Assembly: GCA_942159475.1 (NCBI GenBank)
Contig: OW804095.1
Coordinates: 89,665,740-89,729,739 of the forward strand
Direction: 5' to 3'
DNA from: Sthenelais limicola
Lineage: Eukaryota > Annelida > Polychaeta > Phyllodocida > Sigalionidae
Length of the DNA stretch: 64,000 nt
Every line of letters starts with the position of its first letter. The stretch's first letter is position 1. This document shows positions 44,133-54,668 of the stretch, in pieces. The notes under the pieces were generated by a model, which saw nothing but the letters and a program-made list of their open reading frames with translations, had not been told where the DNA came from and did no database searches. The translations under genes and the position numbers were made by a program.

Positions 44133-44328
44133 ACAGTTAGGTCTACAGGAATATGATATCAATTGTGCTTCGTCTTGAATGCTTTTTATACAATACAATC
44201 CAAATAGATTTCTTGAGTTTACTGGATAAAGTTGACTTTTTTTCTTTATTCCCTCACCATCCAAGTAGTCGGTTCAGCATAACACATATACTAACTAAAT
44301 AAATTGCTAAATATTGATTAGATTGACT
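44133..44328 (+). repeat. Right arm of the ~190-bp inverted repeat
   Basis: Matches the reverse complement of 34726-34909. The arms are 9.2 kb apart with LINE A between them. Confidence 0.75.
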
Positions 44329-44613
44329 TTATTCATATTGATCTGGATTCCCCATGTATAAAAAACATAGAAAAAGTATATTCACACTTAAATATATATG
44401 TTGATTATACCCTGAGTTAGGTGTTTTTTGAGTTTACTTGATGCATTTAAGGAAGTTTTTACTTGATATTTCTCAGTATCAGTATACTAACTTACTAAAT
44501 TTTGATTATATTGACTTTATTTATATTGCACTGGATTCCCCATGTCTAAAAACATAGAAAAAGTGTATTCACACTTGACTATATCTTGATTATATCCTGA
44601 GTTATGGTGTTCC
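44209..44613. repeat. Diverged tandem pair (~190-220 bp units)
   Basis: Unit 1 (about 44209-44428) and unit 2 (about 44429-44613) share ttgagtttact, ctggattccccatgt, aaacatagaaaaagt and attcacactt in order, with small indels. Confidence 0.65.
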
Positions 44614-45383
44614 AAAGTTTTAGTGACAGCCATTTTGTATTTTATTGTGATCTTGGGCATGTTTCTTGATCTATATTTTCTGGGCCTTTTAGTATATCAA
44701 TAAGGGATATTAATGATACCCAAGACAGTTCAGAAACTTGTCTTTTGCTATTTGTCCCTGGTTTAATTTCTCCTTAACTAAATCTGAAAGGTCATTCAGG
44801 GGGCACGTTACTAATTCATAGTTATACCTTTATTGAAATACAATAACAACCATATATATATAGTAGACAAGCATAGGCCCAACTATCGTCACTCAGTAAT
44901 TATCATATAGTATTCTAATAAATATTACTTTCACTGAGAAATCTTTTACTGCTAATTTAATCAACCTCTCTCAATGAAAAATATGAAATGTCATGATTAT
45001 CCACTTCTCTTATGTAGCTACCAGAAATTGATTGGATAAATTGGAACTCAGGAAGAGGGCCGCCAGCAAGACCAGACGACGATATATCATCGCTAGTTGA
45101 CCTCGCCTCCCTCTCCCAATGAGAACTCATACCCACTTTACTGTACACACCAAACCAAATTGACACTATTGTAAGAATATGAGACCTATGGTATTTTATC
45201 TTCCATGATAATTTGGTAAGTGAACCATTACATACCATTGTACAGAATATTAAGCATAAATTATAACAACTAAAGTGTGTACGTATGTATGATAGGTGTC
45301 TTATCCGACAAAATGAATACAAATGATGCTCTGAAAAATGTATCAAACTTTGGGTGAAAGTCCACATGAGAGATTTGTGTTAG
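44614..45383. other. Non-coding stretch
   Basis: No supported gene. A 136-codon minus-strand frame (44957-45367) has no recognisable domain. Confidence 0.4.
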
Positions 45384-45831
45384 CCATATGACGATAATCG
45401 TTGCTGGTGCACACAATCCCCTCGTGAGAACACCACCATATGTAGCTCAAGACCTTTCTTGCAGGGACATATATTTTGTCTATTGTATATATAACATTTA
45501 TATTTGCCTATGTAATTCCTATATGAAGTCATATGGGGTATGTAATTCCTATATATGAAGTCATATGGGGTATTGGAAAAACCATATAACGATAATCGTT
45601 GCTGGTGGATACAATTCCTCGTTTGACTCGCTCTTAGGTGACCGTATGTTCTATTCCTTGAAGATGCTAGTATGTGTTATGCCTATTTTTTGTTGCTTGA
45701 ATTGGTCTGTAGAATTCTACTGGTATAAAATCTGTTGCATAAACGGGTCAGAGAAGGGGGGTGTAAATACCATATGACGATAATCGTTGCTGGAATAATA
45801 AGCATTCTCCGGTGTAAGTAGTACCAAAACT
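45384..45831 (+). promoter_or_regulatory. LINE B 5' region with three tandem monomers
   Basis: The string ccatat(g/a)acgataatcgttgctgg begins at 45384, 45582 and 45770, at 198- and 188-bp spacing, and the last lies about 60 bp before the ATG of LINE B. The core acgataatcgt is a palindrome about its central A. Tandem 5' monomers act as promoters in several LINE families; here that is inferred. A 27-bp direct repeat (tgtaattcctatat) lies at 45509-45570. Confidence 0.5.
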
Positions 45832-46312
45832 ATGTCAGTACAAGTCAATGAAAAGTACCTTGAGAATTGGCAAGGTTTAATGAAAATGAATGGATGTCAA
45901 ATTATTCATCTTAATGTTCGATCGCTGGTACCGAAATTTGATCAGGTAAAACAAGATATACTAAGAATATTGATATAATCTGTTTCACAGAAACATGGAT
46001 AAAGAATAACACCAACTTAAACTCTATTGAGCATGAGAACTATAATTTGGTAAATCTTAATAGAGAAGGTAATAAACATGGAGGTGGTGTATGCATGTAT
46101 ATAAGGGATACAGACTATACGGTGAATGAACAACTCTCCATAAGTAATCAGAATATTGAAATCTTATCTGTCTCAATCAGCAAGGAATATATGAAGCCTA
46201 TTCATCTAAGCGTGATATATAGACCTCCACAGGCCAATGTTAACTCATGTTTCACCCAACTCAAGGAAGTGATACAAAATTATGAAAGTCTTCGACACCC
46301 TGGTACAATTGT
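45832..46312 (+). pseudogene. LINE B endonuclease, N-terminal half
   Basis: From the ATG at 45832 the frame gives QIIHLNVRSLVPKFDQ (catalytic Asn block). A one-base shift follows, then CFTETWIKN (catalytic Glu), and from 46047 GGGVCMYIRD and IYRPPQ. The domain is cut just before the GDFN block by an insertion. It is the target-nicking endonuclease of a LINE, broken. Confidence 0.8.
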
Positions 46313-47094
46313 TAATGTCCACTCTGGATTTAACATGTCTCATTACCCTAATTGATTTTTAATGTCTAACTAATTACAGGGTTATTAATGTTTTATTACC
46401 CTAATATTTAAACATGTATGTATTAATGTATTACTCTGAAATGTATCAGTGGATGTGTACAATTATATTGAATAGTCTGGTGCATTGATTTATGCTGACG
46501 CGATGTTCTAAGCTGAAGCAATGATTTATATTGTGAAACAGGTAGGAGCCATTGCTCCACACACACTCCAAGGTACCCAGAGATTGCAGAAATAAGTGTA
46601 ATTAAGGTTCTATAAGGAATTATTTCATCATGTACTCCAATAAGCCTGAAACATGTCAGCAGTTATACTGCATACTAGGCAAAGGTTTTTCTAGAATAAT
46701 CATGGGCCTATAGTATAAAAGGGTCCTCCTTCCAGTCAGTCAGTACCATCTACTACCTGGACCTAGAAGCTGTATCACCACTATCTACTAAAGAAGACTG
46801 ACTGGAAACTCTACTATACTGGAATCCTGGGGAACCTATGCTCTATAAAGGACTTATTGTAAACCTACACCTTGATACTCTACAACATTGAATAAAATAC
46901 CAGCTATTCAGCACATCTCCAAGATCTCTCTCTACTTAGAGTTATTCTTACATCTTGACTAGCTCATCTAAGATATCTACACTACTCTACCTACATTGGA
47001 CATAGCCAGCTATTAATCCTCAAAATCTCCTAATAGCTATTTAATTATCTTAGAGTAATTATCATTAGGTGTCCCCGCTCCCCAGACACCTACA
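46313..47094 (+). mobile_element. LTR-like insertion in LINE B (possible solo LTR)
   Basis: The endonuclease frame is lost at about 46312 and resumes at 47095 with ILVGDFNID. The 0.78 kb between has promoter-like TATAAAA at 46714-46720 with cagtcagt about 20-30 bp downstream, AATAAA at 46891-46896, and tgt...aca-like ends (tgtccactctgg ... agacacctaca). This is the layout of an LTR. I find no convincing target duplication, so the borders are approximate. Confidence 0.45.
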
Positions 47095-47096
47095 TC

Positions 47097-47369
47097 ATGA
47101 TACTGGTGGGAGATTTCAACATTGATCTAAATGATACACTAAATCCGAAAATCAAAATGATCAAAGATTTCCAGAAAGAATTCGATCTGACTATAAATTC
47201 GAAATTTACAACACATTTCGGACTTAAAAAAGATAGTATTCTAGATTATTTCATGTATAAATCAAATAAATCGTCCACAACTGGAACTATTAACTACAAT
47301 ATCTCAGACCACCAGGCAATAAACCTAGTACTTAAACATAAAAGAAAAAAAAAAGATCCACATGTATAA
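47097..47369 (+). pseudogene. LINE B endonuclease, C-terminal half
   Basis: The frame reads LVGDFNIDLND, then SILDYFMYKS and NISDHQAINLVL. The GDFN and SDH blocks are the last two catalytic blocks of the AP-endonuclease. It ends at a frameshift near 47365. Confidence 0.8.
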
Positions 47370-47840
47370 AACGCAAGATTAGATCTATGACCAGGTTTAC
47401 TAAAGAAAATGTTCAAGTTATCCTAGACAACATATCTTGGGTTGAATACTATAACATTGATGATGTTGATGAAGCATGGTCGTATTTATACGATAAGATG
47501 GTGGAGATAGTTGATCAACCCCTGGAAAACTGTTCATATTTGTATTAACAGGCCAAAATGGTACACTCAAGATATAGTGAATGCATGTAAAATCAGGGAA
47601 GATCTTTTTAAAAATGCTAATACCACTAAGGATCAGCATGATATCCGTGCAGCCAAAAATCAAAGAAACCATGTTAATGATTTATTTAGGAGAGCAAAAT
47701 CGCAATACTATGTCAATCTCCTAGATAACAATTCACATGACAGTAAAAAAAACTATGGTGTACTATTGATCAAATTACATCAAATAAGACCAAGGAGATT
47801 ACAAGTAAAATACAACAGAAAATTCCGCATATTCCATTAA
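47370..47840 (+). pseudogene. LINE B linker between endonuclease and RT
   Basis: Two frames cover the linker. The first (RFTKENVQVILDNISWVEYY) precedes 47511, and then 47511-47840 carries RPKWYTQDIVNACKIREDLF and RRAKSQYYVNLLD. This matches the 'W.t.d......R..l...a' region upstream of RT in LINE A (PKWVTDDLLQVMNERDKLFR). No catalytic residues. Confidence 0.7.
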
Positions 47841-49008
47841 CTCTCAAAGATGAGAATATCGAGAAAGAATGCTCCTCCTTTAACACTATCTCCTTCCATG
47901 CACTAAGTGAATTAATTAAAGACATTGACACATCAAAGTCATCTGGCTGCAGGGTTATACATGCTAAACTTTATAAAGAATTGTTCTTATGTATGACAAA
48001 CCTATTGAGGTATGTAATGAATCTATCAATTAAAAAAGGTGTTTTCACTGCTGCATGGAAGTTGGCAATTGTTAAACCGATCCCTAAGAAAACAAAGTAA
48101 AACTACCTGAGGATACTAGGCCTATAGCCCTTACCCATGTGGGAGGCAAGTTGTTGGAAAAATATATATCTGAAAAAATTTGGAATCACCTGAATTATAA
48201 TAATATCCTGACTCCACACCAATATGGTTTCCGAAAAAATAAGAGTACCCATGAGGCTTTATACGAGCTACTCAATCACATTAACTTTAATAATAATAAT
48301 AATAATATGCTTACAGCTGCAGTTTTTATTGACTTTAGCAAAGCATTTGACAGTGTAAATCATAGTATAATATCTGAAAAATTGAAGAAAATTGGCTTTA
48401 ACAATCTTGCTCTAAAATGGCTAGACTCTTATCTATTTAACCGTTCCCAATCGGTCAGAGTCATGGACTATCATTCAAAAGCCTCTCCCATAATATGTGG
48501 AGTCCCTCAGGGGTCCATATTAGGGCCCATCATCTATCTTATTGTTTCCAATGACATAAATAAATTAAATCTAGCCTCCCACTACCTCATATATGCCGAT
48601 GATACTGTCTTGTTTGCAACTGGGAATAACACTGAGGAACTGACCAAAAAAATGAATGCCGATCTTGTTAAATTCTATAACTGGTCTATCCAGAACAAAA
48701 TCCTGGTCAATATTGGTAAAATTAAGACTATGTTGTTTGGAGAAAGGAGAAAAAGCAACACGAATCTCTGTTTGAAAATAGAGCAAAAAGAGATCGAATG
48801 TGTTAGTAATTATACCTATTTGGGTATAAACATCGATAATAAACTAAATTTTAAAGAACAGAGCAATATCCTAATCAAATCACTACAACATAGGATATAC
48901 CAACTATCCATTATCCGAAAAAATCTTAATAAAAGAAGTGCAATATTGCTGGTAAAAGCCAACATATTATCAATAATTGTGACCTGCTCTGCGATTATGG
49001 GTCTTATA
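47841..49008 (+). pseudogene. LINE B reverse transcriptase
   Basis: Motifs 0-1 (SKSSGCRVIHAKLYKE; AWKLAIVKPIPKK) lie in a shifted frame before 48139. The frame 48139-49044 has FRKNKSTHEALYELL, FIDFSKAFDSVNH, CGVPQGSILGP and YADDTVLF (catalytic Asp pair), then YLGINIDNKLNF. The frame is cut at 49008 by an inverted-repeat element. It is an inactive LINE RT; an (AAT)n-type run encodes the Asn tract near 48290. Confidence 0.85.
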
Positions 49009-49430
49009 GGTTTTTACTTGGATAGCCCTAGCGGCATTATTTAACAGGAAAACTGTTAAAAACACAAAGTTTATTAAAAAAACCATTGAAAATGAAATTT
49101 TTCACAGATTATAGCGTGGCGGAAAACTTTGGAGAAAATTTTGTTAGTGTTGCCATGGTAACCATGAATTCAATGGAACGTCCAAATCATCAATAATGAC
49201 GTTTAACAGGATTCTGGTTTCCATGGAAACCTATATGTCATCAAATTGTTTCAAATTTAAATAAAGTCAAAAGAGAATTTTCTGATGATTAAGATACTAA
49301 AAACAGATTTGAATTACTTAAATTTTCAGAAAAATGGCAATATATTATTTAATTAATTAATTTTAATTATTAAATGATGCACATTTTGAAATCATATAAG
49401 GGTTTAACTAAAGTTCGGCAAGTAAAAACC
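49009..49430. mobile_element. Small inverted-repeat element in LINE B
   Basis: ggtttttacttg at 49009-49020 is perfectly inverted at 49419-49430. TA flanks the left end and gTA the right end, so a TA target duplication is possible. Inside is AT-rich non-coding DNA. It lies exactly where the RT C-terminal frame is lost. Confidence 0.5.
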
Positions 49431-49559
49431 GTACAGCAGTTTTGGCTATTTACCCCATTTCAACACATCATATTTCAGAACTTCATATCTCGGCTTCTGT
49501 TTTTCGTATCAACATAATTTTTGCAGCATATTATGTCCTAAAACACATTTTACATTTCA

Positions 49560-49871
49560 TATCCAAGCACATAAGACCCGTTTTCGCAGAGCAGGTCACA
49601 ATTGATTATAGTATCGGACTAGTAAGTAGATGTAACCAGCAGGCTTTGAACATTATTCAAAGACTGCAAAACAAAGCCTTGAAAATAGCTCTTGGATGCT
49701 CACCTCTGACGGCAACAAATGATATCCATTTGGTAACAAAAACAATGAAAATTAGAAACAGAATAAGCTTTCTTCTCTCCAAACAAGCCTTTACTGTAAT
49801 ATCGAAGTTGAAAGAGACTGGGACCCTACCTGTAAACCGAGCAACCCGTGAGTTTGATGCCCCTATAATAC
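49560..49871 (+). pseudogene. LINE B ORF2, C-terminal region
   Basis: The frame carries VSRCNQQALNIIQRLQNKAL and KIALGCSPL, the 'L..lQNkalR.i' block seen in LINE A (LQSQQNLALRIIF). It ends at the left border of Ngaro-1 within DAPII. At its start, VTIDYSIGLV partly repeats the VTCSAIMGLI that precedes 49009, so a piece of a second LINE copy may be joined here. Confidence 0.7.
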
Positions 49872-50064
49872 GTGAAGTTGGCATCACAACGCCTATATTG
49901 CGACACATGGACATGTTTACATCTGACTATGACGTCACAGGGGGTTTCTCCGCTCCTCAACCAATAGGAGCGCAGGAGAGGTTCCTTCTACAAGTGCCAC
50001 GTCCACGTTCGTCAGTTCAAATATCTCACTCGACAAGTGAAGAACTATATATCTCAGTTGAAAA
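49872..50064 (+). repeat. Ngaro-1 split direct repeat A1
   Basis: Starts gtgaagttggcatcacaacg and is nearly identical to 53882-54074 (one difference seen: cacgtccacg/cacgcccacg). Confidence 0.95.
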
Positions 50065-50095
50065 AATTTTCTTCTGTGTGAACTCATTAGACATC

Positions 50096-50920
50096 ATGTC
50101 TCCGTCAAAACTTAAACATTGTGAGGTGTGTGAAGAATCTCACGAGGGCGTTGTTGGTGATTCCTGCAAGAGGGCCATAAACATTCGCATGGAAAAGTTA
50201 GAGGGACTTGTGTCAACTTTGGTACGTACCGTGGAAGATAAGGTGGTGAACAAGGTTCCGTCAGCTGAGAATATCCAAGCATCGACTAGCAAGACTGACA
50301 GTAGTTCTGATGTTACCTTCACTGTCAATGGCCGTCAGTCCAGGGCGTCAAGCGTCGAGAGCTCCATTTATAATGTTCGTGGGTCTACACATCGTACTAG
50401 ACATCGTTCCAGATCCAATTCTAGGGCTCGTGCCAAGCCATTCGATCACGTCAACCATCTCGATAAGGGTGAGGATATTGAATCATTTGAATCATTGCTG
50501 CTTGTAAATTTGCGTCTTATTGCAAAACTGGTGGTTGATGAACGGCCTTATACAGAGATTGCTGGAGTTGTGAATCATTCTGTCACTATGTGTGGAAAGG
50601 CAAAGTCGCAGGTGTATAACTTGAAGGCTAGTGTTCTCTATGATACATGTGTGAGAAGCAGAGCGAATAAGGAAGGTCTGGAAGCATTTAGCAACGTGAA
50701 ACAGGAAGAAATCTTGCGTTTTTATGCCTTTGAGAATTCCAAAAAGGCTGTCGAAGCTGTTGCTCGGAGGAAAGTAAACAAAGACGTCAAAGTGTGTTTC
50801 AAGTTCAACTCGGCGGCCGGCTGTACGAAATCGCCGTGTGCATTTCCACATAAATGCTCCAACTGCCTGTCTTCGGATCATTCAGCTAAGAACTGCCATG
50901 TAGGGAAAAATAGTAAATAG
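50096..50920 (+). CDS. Ngaro-1 gag-like protein
   Basis: The ATG at 50096 (MSPSKLKHCEVC) begins after repeat A1; the frame is open further upstream, but that part is repeat and LINE sequence. The protein has 274 residues: an N-terminal Cys/His pair (CEVCEESHEG), a Ser/Arg-rich linker (RHRSRSNSRARA), a helical middle, and a C-terminal C-x8-C-x4-C-x3-H finger followed at once by a C-x2-C-x4-H-x4-C knuckle (CSNCLSSDHSAKNC). That finger pair is typical of DIRS/Ngaro gag and also occurs in the gag of the second element. Presumed RNA-binding particle protein. Confidence 0.85.
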   Translation: MSPSKLKHCEVCEESHEGVVGDSCKRAINIRMEKLEGLVSTLVRTVEDKVVNKVPSAENIQASTSKTDSSSDVTFTVNGRQSRASSVESSIYNVRGSTHRTRHRSRSNSRARAKPFDHVNHLDKGEDIESFESLLLVNLRLIAKLVVDERPYTEIAGVVNHSVTMCGKAKSQVYNLKASVLYDTCVRSRANKEGLEAFSNVKQEEILRFYAFENSKKAVEAVARRKVNKDVKVCFKFNSAAGCTKSPCAFPHKCSNCLSSDHSAKNCHVGKNSK

Positions 50921-50986
50921 GAACTAGCTAGTAATCGGGAAAATTTCAGTAATATTCATCAGAATTCATCGGAAAATTGTTTTGAT

Positions 50987-53328
50987 ATGAATGTTGTTGA
51001 TTCGAACATTTCACTTGGTGACACCGGAAGTGGTGAAGCCAAGATGGCAGAGGTGGTTGCTAAGGGGGACTTTTCAACCCTCTTGCAAAGTGAAAATGAT
51101 CGTATTTCTTTCCCGATTGCTGCTCATCGTCCAGGATTTGTCGCCGAATGTATGTACAATGACATTTTCTCTAACATTTCCGATTTTATTGATGCTGGGT
51201 CTCCGGATAGTGGAGATTTTTTAGTATTTAATGCTCCGATTTGCCGGGTGGCTGTATCGTCCCCGTTTACGGTACCTGTACGTATGGGACATGTAGTTGT
51301 TCCCATTTTCTCGCTGAAGTTAAAACACAACTAAAACCATGTCGGTTTGCATATCTTCTATTTACACAAGGTAGTATGGTAGTTGATAAATATCTCCAAG
51401 TGTATTACGGTATTTGTGATGGCTTCGACATTGTTGATTCTCCGGTAGAAAGTTATGATTGTGAAAATTACGCCTCTATCTTAGAGCCTGAAGCTAAAGA
51501 AAAAATGGATAGAATTGTTAACGCTGAATTGAGCGATGGTTTCATATCTATATCTAATGTCAAACCTGTATGTATTCACTCTTTGGGAGCGGTGCAAAAA
51601 CCTGATGGGGGTATAAGACCTATCACCGACTGTTCGAGGCCTGTGGGTAGTTGTGTAAATGAGCATTGCTCGAGTTTGCTACGTATTTTCTCTTACAAAT
51701 CAATTGACAATGCTGTCGATCTAGTAGAAAATAACTCTTTCATGTCAGTTGTTGATATTAAGTCGGCATATCGTGCTGTACCTATCAACCCTGCTCACAG
51801 GATATATTGTGGGTTCAGATGGAATTTAAATGGTCAAGACAGATATTTCTATGATAACAGACTTTGCTTCGGCCTTCGAACAGGCCCTTGCTATTTTGAT
51901 GATATTTCAAACTTTATTGCTGACTCGGTCGCAAATGTATTCCATGTACCTGTCATAAATTACCTTGATGATTTCTTTACATGTGAAAATTCTATTGAAA
52001 AATGTAGAGATGCTCGTGATAATATTGTCAAGGTTCTGAGATATTTAGGTTTCTATGTGGCGTGGCACAAGGTTACCTCCCCAAGTTCCACCTGTTGTTA
52101 CCTGGGTTTCACCATCAATTCGGTAGACATGTCATTGTCTATGCCTCAGGACAAGATAGACAAACTTCATAAAATATTGAAGTCATTGGAAGACAAGGTT
52201 ATTATCACAAAATCTCAGCTAGAAAGTGTGTGTGGCTATGTTAGCCATTGTGCCTGTGTTTTTAAAGGAGGAAAAACATTCTGTCGACGCATGTTTGACT
52301 TATACAAGCTTATGATTGCTAAGAAGCTGAAGCAGTCAAAAATCTCCACATTATTTCGCCAAGATCTTCAGTGGTGGAAATCTTTTGCGGCGTCATTCAA
52401 CGGAAGGCGTCTAATCGAGAAACCATGTTGCAATCTTCCCATGGTATCTGACGCCTCGTCAAAGGGTTTCGGCGTGTTTTATGGCAATGACTGGGTTGCT
52501 GGCGTCTGGGATGACACTACCTTACCCTTCTCTTTCCCCCAATGTAATCACATCGTCCCACGCCCGAGTGAGGATGGGATTGCTACTAATATAAACATCC
52601 AGGAGTTGTATCCCATCCTGGTAGGCGTGAGGAGATGGTCTCACATCTTCAAAGGAAAAGCTGTGATATGTTTCATCGATAACACACAAGTGATAGCAAT
52701 GCTCACAAATGGTTCCAGCTTGAGCCCCTTAGCTATGCAGTGGTTGTACGAGCTATATTGGTTGACATTTATATTTGATATGGAATTAATTCCTAAATAT
52801 ATTAACACTAAAAATAATCTTATTGCGGATACTCTCTCAAGACTTCCTTACATTTCTAACTCTTCTGGAAGCTTGTTGTGTCTTTCCCAAGCTAGATTAT
52901 GCTGTGCTGACAAATTTTTGTCTGATATTCCTAGGGCTCAGCAAATGGAAGGAGAGAGTCAGCTACCTACAGACATTATCTGTGACTTCATCGACACTCA
53001 CACAGAGGACATACATGTTGTGCCTGTATGCAGCGTATCTATCTACATTTATGAAACATTCTTCTGTGATAACTTATTTGTGTGGAGTGTCTTTTGGTGC
53101 CAAGATACGAAATATTCCTTGTGCCTCGCCTTCACACCCTGTGTTAAAATCATTATTGAGGGGTATTGCCAAGCTTCCAGGGGCATCCGTGTCCCCAGCA
53201 TCTCCTCTGCTACCTTCTCACCTAACGAAAATGTGGAATTATGTGAACTTCGATGTCACTGCCCAGCTATTTGCCTGGTCAATTTTTATTTTTTTTATTC
53301 CGCACAATGCTCAGAGTGGGTCATGTAA
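50987..53328 (+). pseudogene. Ngaro-1 reverse transcriptase-RNase H
   Basis: The N-terminal piece (50987-51334) and the main frame (51241-53328) are in different phases. By comparison with the second element, the switch belongs near 51265-51330 (TCSCSHFL/TQLKPCRF). RT motifs: LGAVQKPDGGIRPITDCSRP, VVDIKSAYRAV, CFGLRTGPCYF and NYLDDFF (catalytic Asp pair). RNase H: VSDASSKGFGVFY, FIDNTQVIA and NTKNNLIADTLSRL. From about 52870 the frame stays open but no longer resembles RNase H and overlaps the recombinase frame. Confidence 0.85.
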
Positions 53329-53789
53329 TTGTTTCTGACCATTCAGTATTGAGAAAGGATATTACATTTCATGATTGGGGGTTGTCGTGTGTGATTAGGT
53401 CTACCAAGACATCGGCTACCCCCTTTGTTATTCCTATAAGCAAGGCTAATTCTATGAGACTGTGTGCTGTTTATTATATGGAGAAATTATTTTCCTATTC
53501 TTCTGCTCAATCAGCTGCATGTGCATTTACTCTACCTGACGGTTCTGTATTATCATACTCCTATATTAACAGTTTTCTGTCAGATCTATGTACTAGAGCA
53601 GGAATATCTGGGCGTATATCTATGCACTCATTGAGGTGTGGATCGGCAACATATATGGCGTCAAGAGGGGCTTGCCTGTCTGACATTAAAAATAGAGGAA
53701 GATGGCGTAGCTCTTGTGTGGAAAAATACATATCACCGTCGTTGGACCATGAGTTGAAGGTGGATGCTTTTATTTCTTCGTCATTGTAG
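52823..53789 (+). pseudogene. Ngaro-1 tyrosine recombinase
   Basis: Two frames cover it (52823-53338 and 53253-53789), joined near 53270-53300 by a frameshift. The first holds the N-terminal core-binding region (YLSTFMKHSSVITYL, then LKSLLRGIAKLPG). The second has LFRTMLRVGHV (first catalytic Arg), HSLRCGSATYM (His and second Arg), GRWRSS (Trp/His position) and EKYISPS (Tyr nucleophile). The recombinase would integrate circular cDNA. It overlaps the end of the RT-RNase H frame, as in the second element. Confidence 0.85.
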
Positions 53790-53804
53790 TGTGTTTGGGC
53801 TTTT

Positions 53805-54201
53805 GGTGATTATTAAAGTGCTTTGCACGCCCAAACGGCACTACTGCTTTCATCTCTCATTCACACGTCCGTCGCACATATGTGAAGTTGGCATCACAAC
53901 GCCTATATTGCGACACATGGACATGTTTACATCTGACTATGACGTCACAGGGGGTTTCTCCGCTCCTCAACCAATAGGAGCGCAGGAGAGGTTCCTTCTA
54001 CAAGTGCCACGCCCACGTTCGTCAGTTCAAATATCTCACTCGACAAGTGAAGAACTATATATCTCAGTTGAAAATTTTTTTTTTTTCTTATTATATTCCA
54101 TATTGCTGTATGTATATGTTATGGGGTGATTATTAAAGTGCTTTGCACGCCCAAACGGCACTACTGCTTTCATCTCTCATTCACACATCCGTCGCACATA
54201 T
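53805..54201 (+). repeat. Ngaro-1 terminal B1-A2-B2 block
   Basis: B1 (53805-53881) and B2 (54125-54201) start ggtgattattaaagtgcttt and end cgcacatat, with one or two differences. A2 (53882-54074) lies directly after B1. A short hairpin (gtttgggc/gcccaaac) spans the start of B1. Right of B2 the LINE resumes. Confidence 0.9.
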
Positions 54202-54359
54202 CTGTCTTTATTCCAAAAAAGAATTCAGACATCCAATCTCTCCACTACCAGCTAGGATCTATTTGGAACAAATTACCTACAAGACTTAGAAATATTGAAG
54301 ATATTCTTTATTCAAAGTTCAAAATTCAAGCTAAAAAATATTATCTAGATAAAGAATAA
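54202..54359 (+). pseudogene. LINE B ORF2, last ~50 residues
   Basis: Directly after Ngaro-1 the frame reads VFIPKKNSDIQSLHYQLGSI, then WNKLPTRLRN ... YYLDKE and a stop at 54357-54359. The W-N-x-LP block is the usual ORF2 terminus. It is in frame with 49871 across the inserted element. Confidence 0.8.
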
Positions 54360-54668
54360 AAACTCACCACTTGCTCGGCTCCTTCCTACACTCACTCCCA
54401 CCTCAAGTAATGTTTTCTTTATAGATATGTTTAATTTCATATATCATCATTTCTTCAATCACCAGTCCATCCCAAGTTAGTTAGAACCTCTTTTGCACAT
54501 TGCAATCTGCTATGTTTATATAATATTATCATTTTCCTATATTTCTTATATAACATTTGCCAAAGATCAGTATGCAGATAACCTATAAAAGCGCTGATGT
54601 AAGCGGTGGTTACTTCTGCAAAATTTTCATGTTATCTCTTCTGAAAATAAAATTGATAAAAAAATAAT

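Larger units (their letters stand above)
49872..54201 (+). mobile_element. Ngaro-1: tyrosine-recombinase (DIRS/Ngaro-type) retrotransposon, 4.3 kb
   Basis: Split direct repeats in the order A1-coding-B1-A2-B2 are visible: A1 49872-50064, A2 53882-54074, B1 53805-53881, B2 54125-54201. The coding part has a CCCH/CCHC gag, RT-RNase H and a tyrosine recombinase, and no integrase. This is diagnostic of Ngaro-like elements. It sits inside LINE B, and deleting 49872-54201 leaves the LINE frame intact with no target duplication, as expected of recombinase-mediated insertion. Frameshifts near 51265-51330 and in the recombinase make it inactive. Confidence 0.9.
45384..54668 (+). mobile_element. LINE B: CR1/Jockey-type non-LTR retrotransposon, defective and multiply interrupted
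   Basis: Pieces of one ORF2 lie in order on the plus strand: endonuclease (45832-46312 and 47097-47369), linker (to 47840), RT (47841-49008), C-terminal region (49560-49871) and last 50 residues (54202-54359). A 3' UTR ending with aaataaaattgataaaa follows, near 54640-54668. Three foreign pieces interrupt it: an LTR-like sequence, a 422-bp inverted-repeat element and the Ngaro-1 element. Several frameshifts are present. Confidence 0.8.
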
